Positions 13,950 through 24,178 of a stretch of DNA of 64,000 bases are shown here, in pieces (the first letter of the stretch is position 1; every line of letters starts with the position of its first letter). The notes below the pieces were generated by a model that ran no database searches, was not told where the DNA came from, and saw only the letters and a program-made list of their open reading frames with translations. The translations under genes and the position numbers were made by a program. The stretch is from Patagioenas fasciata. Taxonomy: Eukaryota > Chordata > Aves > Columbiformes > Columbidae. The stretch spans positions 116,470,501 to 116,534,500 of the forward strand of contig NC_092520.1 in the NCBI RefSeq assembly GCF_037038585.1, in the 5' to 3' direction.

Positions 13950-14080
13950 TGACTCGCTTGTCTAGTGAGGAAATACACTTGCCTGTTTGGCAAGGAAAAT
14001 ACACTTGCTTATTTAGCAAGGAAAATACACCTGCCTGATTTCAGCAAGGACCTACACTCACTTATGCAGTGAGGAATTAT
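13950..14080 (-). repeat. 26-bp tandem repeat inside LTR A
   Basis: On the minus strand, three to four degenerate units of about 25-26 bases share a GCAAGTGTATTTTCCTTGC core. They sit between the TATA box and the poly(A) signal. The related LTR at 62.5 kb has about two shorter units in the corresponding place. Confidence 0.75.
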
Positions 14081-14246
14081 TCAAGGATATATCTAATAAG
14101 TTTTCACTCACCCACATGCGGAGGTGAGGCGGTCCTGGGGCATTACCTTAGGCAGCGTTTTGGCCTAAGGGGAGGGCTCATCGGCTGCAGCAGACACGTG
14201 GCTCCGAGAGGACCACACAAAGGGGATCCTCGGCAGGCACCCCATT

Positions 14247-14252
14247 TTTATA
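14247..14252 (-). promoter_or_regulatory. LTR A TATA box
   Basis: TATAAA on the minus strand, at the same place as the TATAAA in LTR B (62684-62689). Its present activity is unknown. Confidence 0.55.
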
Positions 14253-14514
14253 GTCTTGTCAGATCTGGCTGTGTGAATTCCAGAAGCTTCTCAGCTTCTC
14301 TGCACCCTGCAGTCTGGCTATGGGTGCCCCAGAAGCTTCCTGACTTGTCGGCGCCTCTCCTCCTTTCCTGGCTAACAGACACGAAGGTCAAACAAGAGGA
14401 GCTATTAACTGCCCCACTGAAGGAGAGGGGGATGTGTTGAGGGAGAGGGAGATGTGCATGCACCTTCCACATCGAAGGAAAAAGTGAGGGTGACAGAAAT
14501 GTGCAACTGCCACA

Positions 14515-14519
14515 ACTTC
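14515..14519. repeat. Target site duplication, right copy (ACTTC)
   Basis: The partner of 13698-13702. A perfect five-base match directly after the LTR terminus supports a real integration event. Confidence 0.8.
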
Positions 14520-15599
14520 CCATAAATTCAGAGTTTATTAATATTTTTTTCCATCTCCTTTTCAAATGAATAGAAATCTTTGATAAAGAAACAGGATCTT
14601 TTTTATTTTTAGGTTGTTGTTTTTTTTTTTTAATGCATTAAAGACTACATTTGAAATTTATGCATCTTCCAAAGCAACACTATTTCTTCACCAGATGCCT
14701 CTGGAAAATTCTGCAGTTTGATGATGCAGAACTTGAATTGTAAAATACTAAGTATGGAATTTTTTTTTTTTCTGGTCAGTAAGCTCAGGTTGAGTACTGT
14801 TATTTATTTTGAACTGGAGTCAGATGCTCTATTTTGGGTGCCTAACTGATGTATTACAATTCATAGGCAGCAGAGTCTATCTACTTGGCCAAGTCAAAGT
14901 TCTCTTAGTAGGCAGTAATGTAGCCTATACACTGAGTAAGGAAAACTAGGCGCCTCCAGGGAGCAATTCAGAGAGCCTAGGCAAGTTATCAGTCTTTCTC
15001 TATTGACTGTATAGAAAAATGCATTACTCTACAGTGATTCAGTGATTCTGCACTCAGAATGAAACCTCCACAAAAGCAAAGACAGACCCTGTAGTCCCTT
15101 TCATTGTGTTGGAAAAAAGTATGGCTATTCGTAAGTGTTTGCAGTTTTGAGTTTTGTTCTGTAATGTACATAACTGAAATTATAAAATTAAGATTTATGC
15201 TCCAGAACGTATTTTTTCTGAGTGTGCTTCCTGGCTGATACTCTCAAATAGTCTTAAAAAAATAAAGCTTTAATTAATGATTCATTGCCAATTAGTCTAT
15301 CAATTAAAACTGTTCCATATGATATTGATGCAGAATGCTTCTCTGATTCTAAAGTGACAGAAAGTGACTTGAAAACATGGCAGATAAGACATTCCTTACA
15401 AGCATAATAAGGTGGTTTGTACCTTTAAAATAAGCCTGTAGCATAAAGCATATAGTTCATGAAATCAAATGTAATATACAAGATTTTTTATTCAAATGTT
15501 AGAGCTCTATTGAAAGATATTGTTGGGTAAAGTGATAAGAAGCTTCTCAGCACACACAAATAAAGCAAAAGAGAAACAGTGGCAGCTGGAGTAACTCAA
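14520..15599. other. Unannotated AT-rich interval
   Basis: No gene or repeat is recognised. It includes short T runs near 14620 and 14760. Confidence 0.5.
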
Positions 15600-16935
15600 T
15601 TAATAACCAATCCTGGCTGTTCTTGAGCTTATCACAGGAGAGCCACCAGACCATCACAGGTCCATGTCCTCAACACAGAAGAGCACAGAGGCATGATGCA
15701 AGGCAAAGAAACCAAAATTACAGACTCCTGAGAAGGGTCATCTTATCCAGGCTCCTCATAGAGCTTCCCCATGGCTATCAGACCCATTGTTCAGATGTGA
15801 AACGCATCAAGATAATGGGAGAAAGCATATATATCACCTTTTGGGACTAAGGGATTGTTATTGCCTGCAGGTGTGGGACACAATATGGGATGCAGGGGGA
15901 GAGGATTTTGAGGTTGCACAAGACTTAGTACAGGATGTATCAGGGAGGAAGCAAAGGTGGGAAAAGGGAGGGATATGGGTGATTTAGATTAGAAGCAATG
16001 GTGGGAAAATGAAGGGCTGAGGAAATAAAAAGGTCTAGTTGCATGTAAGCAGGGGCAGTTAGGTACTGTCTGGCCATGCCCTGCACCTGATCAGTGTAGC
16101 CTGTCCTGCCTTCTCATTAAACTCTATCTTCAGTTATTTTTTTCCAGTAAAGAGCTCTTTACTCTGAGTGCATATGTGTTCATAGGAGTCTGACTGCTGG
16201 CAACTGGAGTCAGCCCATGGCTCCAGAGGGCCTGTGTATCTGTGGAAGGACCAAATGGAGACATTTGAGTCAGTGAAACTAAGTACCAGACACCAGGGTG
16301 GAACCATGGGTCAGAGAGGCATGTACCCATGGTGCGGTACCTGGAGAGAATGCAAGTGTGCAAGTGAGTGTGATGGCATTTGTGAAGTTCAAGTCAGATG
16401 AGCCAGTGAGCAGGTGAAGTAATCCGGGAGCGGAGCATGGCTCTAAGGGCAAGGCCATGGCTGCAGACACTACTGTTGGAGATCTGGGGAGTCAGAGCCA
16501 GCTACAGGTGTGGGTGCTTGTGTTTGTATGTGTGTGGGTGTGGTAGACTAAGACCATATCAGCAAAAGGAGTGAGGTCTGTATGTCTTCCAGGTGCCAGC
16601 CACTGGTGAGACTGGGATCCAGGTGAAGCTACTGGGCATACCAGATGCCTAAGATTAGCTACTGGAGGGGTCTATCTTGTACATGTATACACAAACACAC
16701 ACACACATATATATATATATATACTTTTTTTTTCATATATATTTCAGCTAGGCAAGGTGGAGGTGCACTATTGAGACTCACTACTGGACCTCGACCCTGC
16801 CCAGCCAGACAGGGCAGCAGGCTGAAGCCACTGGTGCTGCCTGTGTTCATATGAATTCACTGTAAGTTCATGTGTGTTATCTGTGTGGCCATGTATATAG
16901 GCATATATATTGCACATAGAGTAAGCTGCTTCTCA
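15600..16935. other. Unclassified GC-richer block
   Basis: Compared with its AT-rich surroundings this block is richer in G and C and contains many GTGTG/TGGAG words. ATTAAACTC near 16118 resembles a polyadenylation signal, and a CA/TA microsatellite lies near 16690. Reading frames overlap on both strands and none resembles a known protein. It may be an undetermined interspersed repeat or an LTR-type element, and it ends where the next CR1 begins. I could not classify it. Confidence 0.35.
16690..16724. repeat. (CA)n(TA)n microsatellite
   Basis: An alternating CA run followed by an alternating TA run, then a T tract. Confidence 0.9.
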
Positions 16936-17976
16936 GTAGGTGGACTGTGAACTGGCTGAAGGGAAGAAGTCAGAGAGTCGTGGTCAATAGGGCAGAGTCT
17001 AGTTGGAGGCCTGCATCTAGTGGAGTGCCTCAAGGGTCAGTACTGGGATCAGTATTATTCAATATATTCATAAATGATTTGGATAAGGGAGTAAAATGCA
17101 CTGTCAGCAAGTCTGCTGATGACACCAAGCTGGGAGGAATGGCTGACATGCCAGAAGGCTGTGCTGCCATCCAGCGAGACCTGGACAGGCTGGAGAGTTG
17201 GGTGGGGAAAACTTTAATGAAATATAACAAGAGGAAGTGTAGAGTCTTGTATCTGGGCAGGAACAACCCCAGGTTCCAGTATAAGATGGGGAATGACCTA
17301 TTAGAGAGCAGTGTAGGGGAAAGGGACATGGGTGTCTTGGTGGACAGCAGGAAGACCATGAGCCAGCACTGTGCCCTTGTGGCCAAGAAGGCCAATGGCA
17401 TCCTGGGGTGTATTAGAAGGGGGATGGTTAGTAGACTGAGAGAAGTTCTCCTTCCCCTTTACTCTGCCCTGGTGAGACCACACCTGGAATATTGTGTCCA
17501 GTTCTGGGCCCCTCAGTTCAAGAAGGACAGGGAACTGCTGGAGAGAGTCCAGTGCAGGGCAACGAAGATGATTAAGGGAGTGGAGCATCTTTCTTATGAG
17601 GAAAGGCTGAGGGAGCTGGGTTTCTTTAGCTTGGAGGAGACTGAGGGGTGACCTCATTAATGTTTATAAATATGTAAAGGGTGAGTGTCATGAGGATGGA
17701 GCCAGGCTCTTCTTGGTCACAACCAACGATAGGACAAGGGGCAATGGATATGAACTGGAACACAGGAAGTTCCGCTTAAATATGAGAATAAACTTCTTCT
17801 CAGTAAGGGTAACAGAACGCTGGAACAGGCTGCCCAGGGAGGTTCTGGGGTCTCCTTCTTTGGAGACATTTCCTGTGTAACCTCATCTAGGTGTTCCTGC
17901 TCCAGTGGGGGGATTGGACTAGATGATCTTTCAAGGTCCTTTCCAATCCCTAACATTCTGTGATTCTGTGATTCAG
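16936..17976 (+). mobile_element. CR1 LINE, 5'-truncated
   Basis: The copy starts inside the reverse transcriptase domain and runs to the 3' end, finishing with ATTCTGTG repeats at about 17956-17972. It aligns closely with the 3' third of the CR1 at 0.7-4.9 kb and so belongs to a related subfamily. Truncation at the 5' end is the usual outcome of incomplete target-primed reverse transcription. Confidence 0.92.
16947..17880 (+). pseudogene. CR1 ORF2 C-terminal remnant
   Basis: This is the C-terminal half of the CR1 reverse transcriptase. It is open for 234 codons to 17651, then shifted by a small deletion relative to the 4.5-kb copy. The G-V-P-Q-G-S motif and the A-D-D catalytic pair are present. 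The residue before A-D-D is serine where the family has phenylalanine, so the motif reads S-A-D-D. A further deletion near 17871 removes part of the C-terminal tail. The copy lacks the endonuclease and the N-terminal half of the polymerase and cannot act on its own. Confidence 0.85.
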
Positions 17977-20900
17977 TAATACACACTAAGCATTGCTACT
18001 GGAGAAACACCTAATACAAAAGCAGTCAGAGCCTTCATTAAGATAAATAGATGTTGTAAACAATTGTCTTTCTGTGCAATGGTAAGAGCACTGAAGTCCT
18101 CCTTGTGCTGCAGAAAGAAGTAATGCAAGTCAGAACAGATCAATTTGGGGTAATACCGAGTCGCTAGGTGTTTCACGCTCAAGAACTGAGCTGTAGACAG
18201 GGTAGGGGGTGGGCCCAGCAGACAACTGGAGGGCCCTGACACTGGAGTAATGTCATGACTGCTATGGTAAGTAACACATTATGAGCTACATTCATAAGTC
18301 ACATAATTTATATGGATACAGAAACGAAAGAAAATATTTTTCTCATCTAGAGAAATCTGCATGTCTTCCTCATTAATTCTTTTATAATGAATAATGCAGC
18401 AGGAAGTATTCTAATTTTAGAATGCCTTTAATTTGGATAGATTTCATACATTTTTCCATCTTATTAACCCCAGTGCTCCTTTCTTGTTATGGGAGGTAAT
18501 TTACATTTATTTCTTTGTTTAATTGTGCCACTTACACAACAGGTGTTCTCTGTGGTAGTCCATATCATGTGCAGATCAATGCTGTGGCAGTGCTCAACAC
18601 TTTGGTATTTAAATTCTTGGTCATACAGACTCCCTTCTTATATTAAAATGTAGGAAGTAAGAAGTCTGCCTCCAAAGGTTAATAGAATTTGGTCATGCAA
18701 TGTTCCCCTCTTCCAGCTCATGAATAATCTGTAATTAGATAACATCTCAGGATGCACAAAAATCTAGAACTATGCCTCAAATATTGAACAAGTGAACATT
18801 TTTGATGTGTCCAGTCCAGAAAAACAACTCCTCATCACTTTCTCATCCTTCATGTCTTTATTATTTAATTATTTATTTAGCCTGGTATTTATTTACATGC
18901 ATATATTAGTTATTCATTAGGGCCAAAGTACACCAATTTTCAAATTTAACAGGATAACACTGATTTTATTCTCAGGTTTTTTCGCTCACTGAGGCTATGT
19001 GCTTTTGCTGTTAGGAAAAGTGAGTCAGGATCTCCTACATTATTATATCGTATCATATCATATCCCTGCAGTACACAAAGGGAATGAAGTGAAGAGGCAG
19101 AAATGGCACCTGGCCAAATACTCCTGCTGTGAACAAGGGTTGAGAGCTTTCTCCAGACAATCCTCCATATGGTAACATGAAAGTTATCTTTATATTTTTT
19201 TTGAGTGATTGTGTTTGCAACCAGAACTGACCAACATAATGTTTTTTACCCTTTTTAACCATGGAAAATAATCTCAGGATTATACCTGACCTAATAATAA
19301 CCTTAAAAATGAATAAAACAGAAAATAATTACTCAGAACATACAAATAGTGATATTTAATTTGTCAACAAACCATTTTTAAGAGAAAATAAAATTTCCCT
19401 GGTTTGGATGCTTTTAAGTATTAGCAGAGGGAAACTTATAATTCTGGTGTGTATTATGGCAAAAAAAATATTCTATTACTGTAGTCTTCAACACTAAATT
19501 TATTATTGTTCAAATAAATAGTAACCAAGAGTTTTTATCAAAGTCAGCATGATAATGAAAGATTTAAATAAAAGACATTTAAAGGAAGATTTGTTAGTGT
19601 TATTTTCTCTCTTTGAGCAGCCCACTGATTTCAAAGGCAATGTCTCAAGAACAATTTAAGATTTTAGTAGCCCCAGGTCACATGCTTTAAGTTAATCTGT
19701 TTATTTTGTTTATGAAGTTTCTTCTTTATTTGCAGACTGTGTTTTCAGAGGTATACTGCCAAAGGGACATCACATATTTCCAAGGAGAGGGCTAGAGAGC
19801 AAGAATGAAAAGTTAAATAGATATTAAGAAGCAAGAACCCAGCAAGGACTATTAACACTCTCCACAGAACGGCTTCCTGTACTTGATTTGGGATCTGTGG
19901 GATTTTGCTGTATATTTTCACCAAATTCAGTCAAACATCATTGAACACAACACTTGCGCAAAAAAATAGAGGCAGGTTCACAAGTACAAATCTATTTGCA
20001 GGGGCAAAAGCTGGTAACATACAACAGTTCTAATAGTGAAAGCTACTTTCAGGGAAGTAATAGAGGAAATCAGAAGAAAATGAGCAAGAGTAAGGGAAAA
20101 TGCAGACTCTCAGCAGTGGCTGGTCTAGAAGAGCAGCTGCAGGGTGCCAGGTGAACATCCTCCTCTGAGTGAGGTTCTCACCAGTGCAAGAGCACATTGC
20201 TTGCCTGTTAAGTTTCTGTTCACACGTATTATAGGGTAATGCTGGTCAAGCATTTAAAGGACTATTGTCTTTTTTATCGTGTGCTGTTTGGTTCTATCTA
20301 TAGTAGAGAAAACGGGATAAAAATCCTTAAATACCTAAAATCTGCAAAATAAGAGGAAAGAATAGGGGTGTAAAGAGGAGTGATCATCATGCTGGTGCTA
20401 GCCACTGTACCAACACTATCAGGGTTGGCAGATGCAAGTCCATGAGAGCGACAGTGTGGGAACAAAAAGAAAAATAAAACCACAGAAGCTCCAGTAAAGC
20501 ACTTCTACAGCAGCATAGGTGAAAGGTTACAGAGCTTCAAGTAGCATTCCCTTACCATTACTAAGGCTAAGGTACTAAGGCACCTCATGCACTTCAGGCA
20601 CCATGTAACAGTACCTCCTATTCTACAATCATGCTCATGATCATATTTTGTAGTAAACAGATTTACATTGTGTGTGTTTACTCTGTCTTGTTAGACTTAT
20701 TTTTTTGAGAAAAAAAATCACAGTTAGCGTTCTCTGTTAAAGCCATTATTTTGCAAGTTCTACACAATAACAGTATGGAAGTACAGAAAAACAGCAACTA
20801 TTCCTTTCAGTCAGAGACTTAATTTTAATTCAACTTCACATTCACGAAAGCTTTGGAAAGGGTATCTGTATGTGCCCAGAATATTAAATATTACTTAACA

Positions 20901-22446
20901 ATAGCACTTATAGTACTGACTTTAGTTTTCTTTTTAAATTGTCTGTGGATTAAATCAGTATATTAATCTAATGTGCCAAAATAAATAATATAAACATGAC
21001 AGCTGTTGCATTACACTGATTGTTAATTCCAGAATAATCACAGTAACGAAACATCTTCCTCAAAGGCTTTGAAAAATGAATTGCAAAGCACTTAATAAGG
21101 GCTAATTTGTTGCTAAGTCCAAAGAATACTTTGAAGTGAAACGTTTGTGCAGGCAACTGCTCATTTTAAGAAATTGATTGGGATTTTTCCTTCAAGTGTA
21201 TAATGAGAAAACATCGACATTTGCAGTTCAGTTGTTTGAGAAGTTAAAGAGTCAAACAACAAGAGGCTATAGTTCTGAAACTGATTTCTTTGCTTGGTTT
21301 ACCAGATCCATGATTAAGAACTGCTGTTTAGGTTTTCATTGCATCTCTGTTGATGTTCAATGTGGTGAGAAAGAAACTTAATTTCAGTTGTCAGTGCCAG
21401 ATTTTATTTTAAGTACGAATGTCAGCATACAATTTAAACTGATCTGATATTTCTTTGTGAATTAATTTTGATGAGATGATTTGTTTTCTAAGCAGAATCA
21501 TAATACTCTGAATTTTCATTCCTTGTTATTCAGACTCTACGTATGCATCATAAGATTTTAATTTGAAACACAAAATGTATTTATTGTTTGAAACAGACAT
21601 CTGTTGCCTATTGTTCATGTATGTTTGTGTGTTGTTCAGATATGTCCTTTTTATCATAACAGTGGAAATACAGACCTCACGACCTTGACAGTTTTTTTCT
21701 ACAGCATGTGACAGTAAAATGTTTTGTAAACTCTACAGAAACAGCTCTCATTTATTTACTCACATTTGGCAGGAGTTTCTTGGATGGCAGAGTGTGCTGA
21801 GTTATGTCAGATGTCTCTTGACCACAGTGAGGTTATGACTAAGGTCTGGGAAAGAACTTAGCAGTGTATTACTCTTCCATTATTACATATGGATTGTAAA
21901 TTAGGTTTACATATTATTTTACTTTTGTTATTTTAGCACATGTAACACATTGCATATGTTATTTTAAAAATATAGAGGGTAGGTACATTTTATCAAAATG
22001 AGTGTTTAAAGCCATTTTTTTGCTTTCTTTTATTTTACCTTCACCTTCCTATACTGAGAGTAAGTATGGGGAATTAGAAGCTCTGTGAAAAGGATCACTG
22101 TTATAGATCTTATTAACATATGATAAAACCTATTCCTGTAGAAAAGATGTGCACCAGCATCAGAGATTGCCAGAGCTGGGGTATGAGTACATCATAAGCC
22201 TGCAGCTTTGTCCATCAGGTCCAGGAATACATGATAAATTAATCATCTCAGATTCCGATGGAAAGAAAAAAAGGATGCTGATCTTCAAAGTTGTGAATAA
22301 AAAATTGAAAACAGTAAACATAAAAACTGATAAGTAGTTCTCAGACAGCTAACTGCTCTGTTCCTTTTATCATATTAATGTCATGACCTCAAGGGTTATC
22401 TGAACAGTGGGTGTTTTGAGATTGTTGCTGTGGTTTCGCCAGAGTC
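17977..22446. other. Unannotated AT-rich interval
   Basis: About 4.5 kb with no supported gene, RNA or transposon. The open frames in it are short and have no recognisable motifs. Confidence 0.5.
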
Positions 22447-22452
22447 TGTAAC
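22447..22452. repeat. Target site duplication of the tandem ERV, left copy (TGTAAC)
   Basis: A six-base direct repeat identical to 30551-30556, directly next to the point where LTR homology starts. Six bases is the size typical of class II retroviral integration. Confidence 0.7.
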
Positions 22453-22723
22453 TATTGTCAGACCGGGCTAGCTTTATAGCAAAGCTGCCCTGTCCACGTG
22501 CCTTACAACAATGTGATTGGTTGTAACTCGTGTTATACAATAATAACATGATAGGCTGCATGTACTGTCCACACGCTCTGCACGCATGTGTCCGGCGATT
22601 GCTCACTCATTATTACCTTCTAATGGTGCTCCTTTAGTTTCTTTTGTCTCTGGCTTCACCTCTCAGCCAGGCTGGCAACAACCCCATCCCCCTGGGGCGG
22701 GAGGGGTGTGCTCTACCACTACA
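22453..22723 (-). mobile_element. ERV LTR1 (3' LTR, lacks R-U5)
   Basis: The outermost 3' LTR on the minus strand. It keeps U3, beginning TGTAGTGG at 22723, and the TATA box at 22473-22478. Homology to the other LTRs stops at 22453, inside the AATAAA signal that they retain. R and U5, the last 64 bases or so of the LTR up to the primer binding site, are absent. The next six bases outward are TGTAAC, which match the other side of the array. Transcripts of the copy next to it would lack this polyadenylation signal. Compared with LTR3 it has about eight or nine substitutions by eye plus a 3-bp indel. Confidence 0.85.
22473..22478 (-). promoter_or_regulatory. LTR1 TATA box
   Basis: TATAAA on the minus strand, conserved in all three LTRs. 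It would direct transcription into the lower-coordinate flank. Confidence 0.5.
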
Positions 22724-22737
22724 TCTCCCCCTCTTTT
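22724..22737 (-). other. Polypurine tract, ERV copy A
   Basis: A purine-only run AAAAGAGGGGGAGA on the minus strand, directly before U3. It is the plus-strand DNA primer site in reverse transcription. Confidence 0.85.
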
Positions 22738-22768
22738 ATTTAATATTAACAATACGCCGTATCATGCT

Positions 22769-22985
22769 TTAAAGACAGTGTGAAATACAGGGTAAGAACA
22801 TTAAGGCTAATACAATTACCAAGAACAGACCTGTTTTCAATATTCCTTTTAACCAAACAAGGCATTCACCCCCAAAAACCCAATATCTTCTGTTATTTTC
22901 TTGTTCTGCAAATCTTCTTTTTAAGTTCAAACAACACATACAATCAAACTCTTCATAACTGTGAACATGTCCAATAACAAAAAAT
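22769..22985 (-). pseudogene. env: env transmembrane-subunit remnant, ERV copy A
   Basis: About 70 codons are open on the minus strand, ending in TAA at 22769-22771 shortly before the polypurine tract. The stretch has a C-x-C-C cluster in its first third. Further on comes a strongly hydrophobic span of about 20 residues rich in Leu, Val, Ile and Phe, then a cysteine-containing end. That is the expected layout of the end of a retroviral TM protein: ectodomain cysteines, membrane anchor and a very short tail. The surface subunit, the fusion region and most of TM are missing, so no envelope function is possible. The identification rests on position and hydrophobicity and is weaker than for gag and integrase. 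Confidence 0.6.
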
Positions 22986-23063
22986 TAATTGCTGCTCTGT
23001 TTTACAAAGTGGTATTCTCAACATTGGCTACATTCGTTGCTTAAAGCGGTAACATCTCTGAGG

Positions 23064-24178
23064 TTAAGGGTTGTCATCACTGCAATCGGTTTCTTCTCTG
23101 TTAGCTAACCAAGGTCTCACCCACTTTGCTGGGATCCACGAATTTTTGTGGTTACCTGTAGAAACACAAGCATATCCCCTTCCCCAGGTTATTAGTGACA
23201 TAGGACCTTCCCATTGTTGTGTTGTCGGATTAAACACACTAACCTTAGGCACATTTTCGGAAAAATCTTTGACATTTTTGATAGGGTGCATAACAACCGG
23301 TTCCATTTCAGTTTCACTTTTAGGATTCAGCCAGTTCAGCACATACAATGCCTTCATCAATACCTCTTCTGGGCTCACACCAATTCCCCCTTGTTTTTTC
23401 AAAACAGACAAAAGATTTTTCAATGTACGGTGTGCACGCTCAGTAATTGCTTGGCCAGTAGAATTATAAGGGACTCCAAACAGGTGTTCTACCTTCCACT
23501 GTATAAGGAAGGTTGCAAGTCTGTCAGAGTGGTATGCAGGACCATTATCTGTTTTGATTTGTGCAGGGACACCCATGACAGCAAAAGCCTGTAATAAATG
23601 ACGTTTTACTGCCTTTGCATTTGCTGAGGTCAAAGCTGTAGCCCACAGCAGTCCTGAACAGGTATCTATGGAGACATGAATGTACTTTTGTCGGCCAAAT
23701 GGTGGAAATTCAGTAATATCAGTTTGCCATAACTGACCTGGCTGCAAGCCCCGAGGATTTACTCCCTTTTGTTGGAGAGGCACTATGCGGGCACAATCAG
23801 GACAAGCTGCAATAATGGCTCGAGCTTGTTCCTTTGTAATTGTAAACTGCTTTCGGAGTGCTGCTGAGGATTGATGAAAGAATTCGTGAGCTTGTCTGGC
23901 TTGTTCAAAAGGGGATATATCTGTTACTGCCACAAGTTTGTCTATAATGCTCTTTCCTTCTACTAAACCACCTGGTATGTTAGTATGGCTTTTTATATGC
24001 ATGATAAATACTGGTGCTGTCCTATAATCTAATACGTTCCACAAATCTAACAATGCTTCAAACAATAAGGAATTGGAAACTCACTGTAGAAGCGCTCTAT
24101 GTATTCTTTGTACAATTCCCACAACATAAAGAGAATCTGTTACCAGATTACCTGGAGAGTTATGCCATTTTTGTAATG
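23064..24178 (-). pseudogene. pol: pol remnant: RNase H end plus integrase, ERV copy A
   Basis: This is what remains of pol. The upstream part, in the -1 frame relative to gag, carries the end of RNase H, including a V-T-D-S motif near 24125-24146. It contains one in-frame TGA at 24081-24083. From 24065, counting a non-ATG first codon, 333 codons are open. They include an RNase H-type H-T-N segment, the integrase zinc site H60-x3-H64 and C88-x2-C91, and the catalytic triad D116, D173, E209 with the usual D-35-E spacing. The end carries the W-I-P-A-K-W-V-R-P motif that is common in betaretroviral integrases. Protease, reverse transcriptase and most of RNase H are absent: gag joins RNase H directly. 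The integrase domain looks complete, but it would need a fusion or frameshift to be expressed. Confidence 0.88.

Larger units (their letters stand above)
13703..14514 (-). mobile_element. Solo LTR, minus strand (LTR A, 812 bp)
   Basis: A retroviral LTR without an interior. On the minus strand it begins TGTGGCAGTTGCACAT and ends GGTGCCTCCGTGGCA, so it has TG...CA termini, and it is bounded by the perfect 5-bp repeat ACTTC. A TATAAA box lies at 14247-14252 and an AATAAA poly(A) signal at 13759-13764, both on the minus strand. No primer binding site or coding sequence is attached, as expected after LTR-LTR recombination. A related LTR lies on the plus strand at 62538-63172. A 5-bp duplication suits ERV1 or ERVL better than class II elements, but the family is not identified. 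Confidence 0.85.

Noticed and set aside
14069..14440. 123-codon plus-strand frame
   Set aside because: It lies inside solo LTR A, antisense to it. The GC-richer LTR gives open frames by composition.
22447..22452. TGTAAC repeat as pure coincidence
   Set aside because: A six-base match exactly adjacent to both ends of the LTR homology is unlikely by chance and has the size expected for class II elements. It remains open to an empty-site check.
22586..22783. 65-codon plus-strand frames repeated at 22586/26500 and 22780/26694
   Set aside because: They are antisense frames over the LTR U3 and the env remnant, repeated only because the ERV is duplicated.
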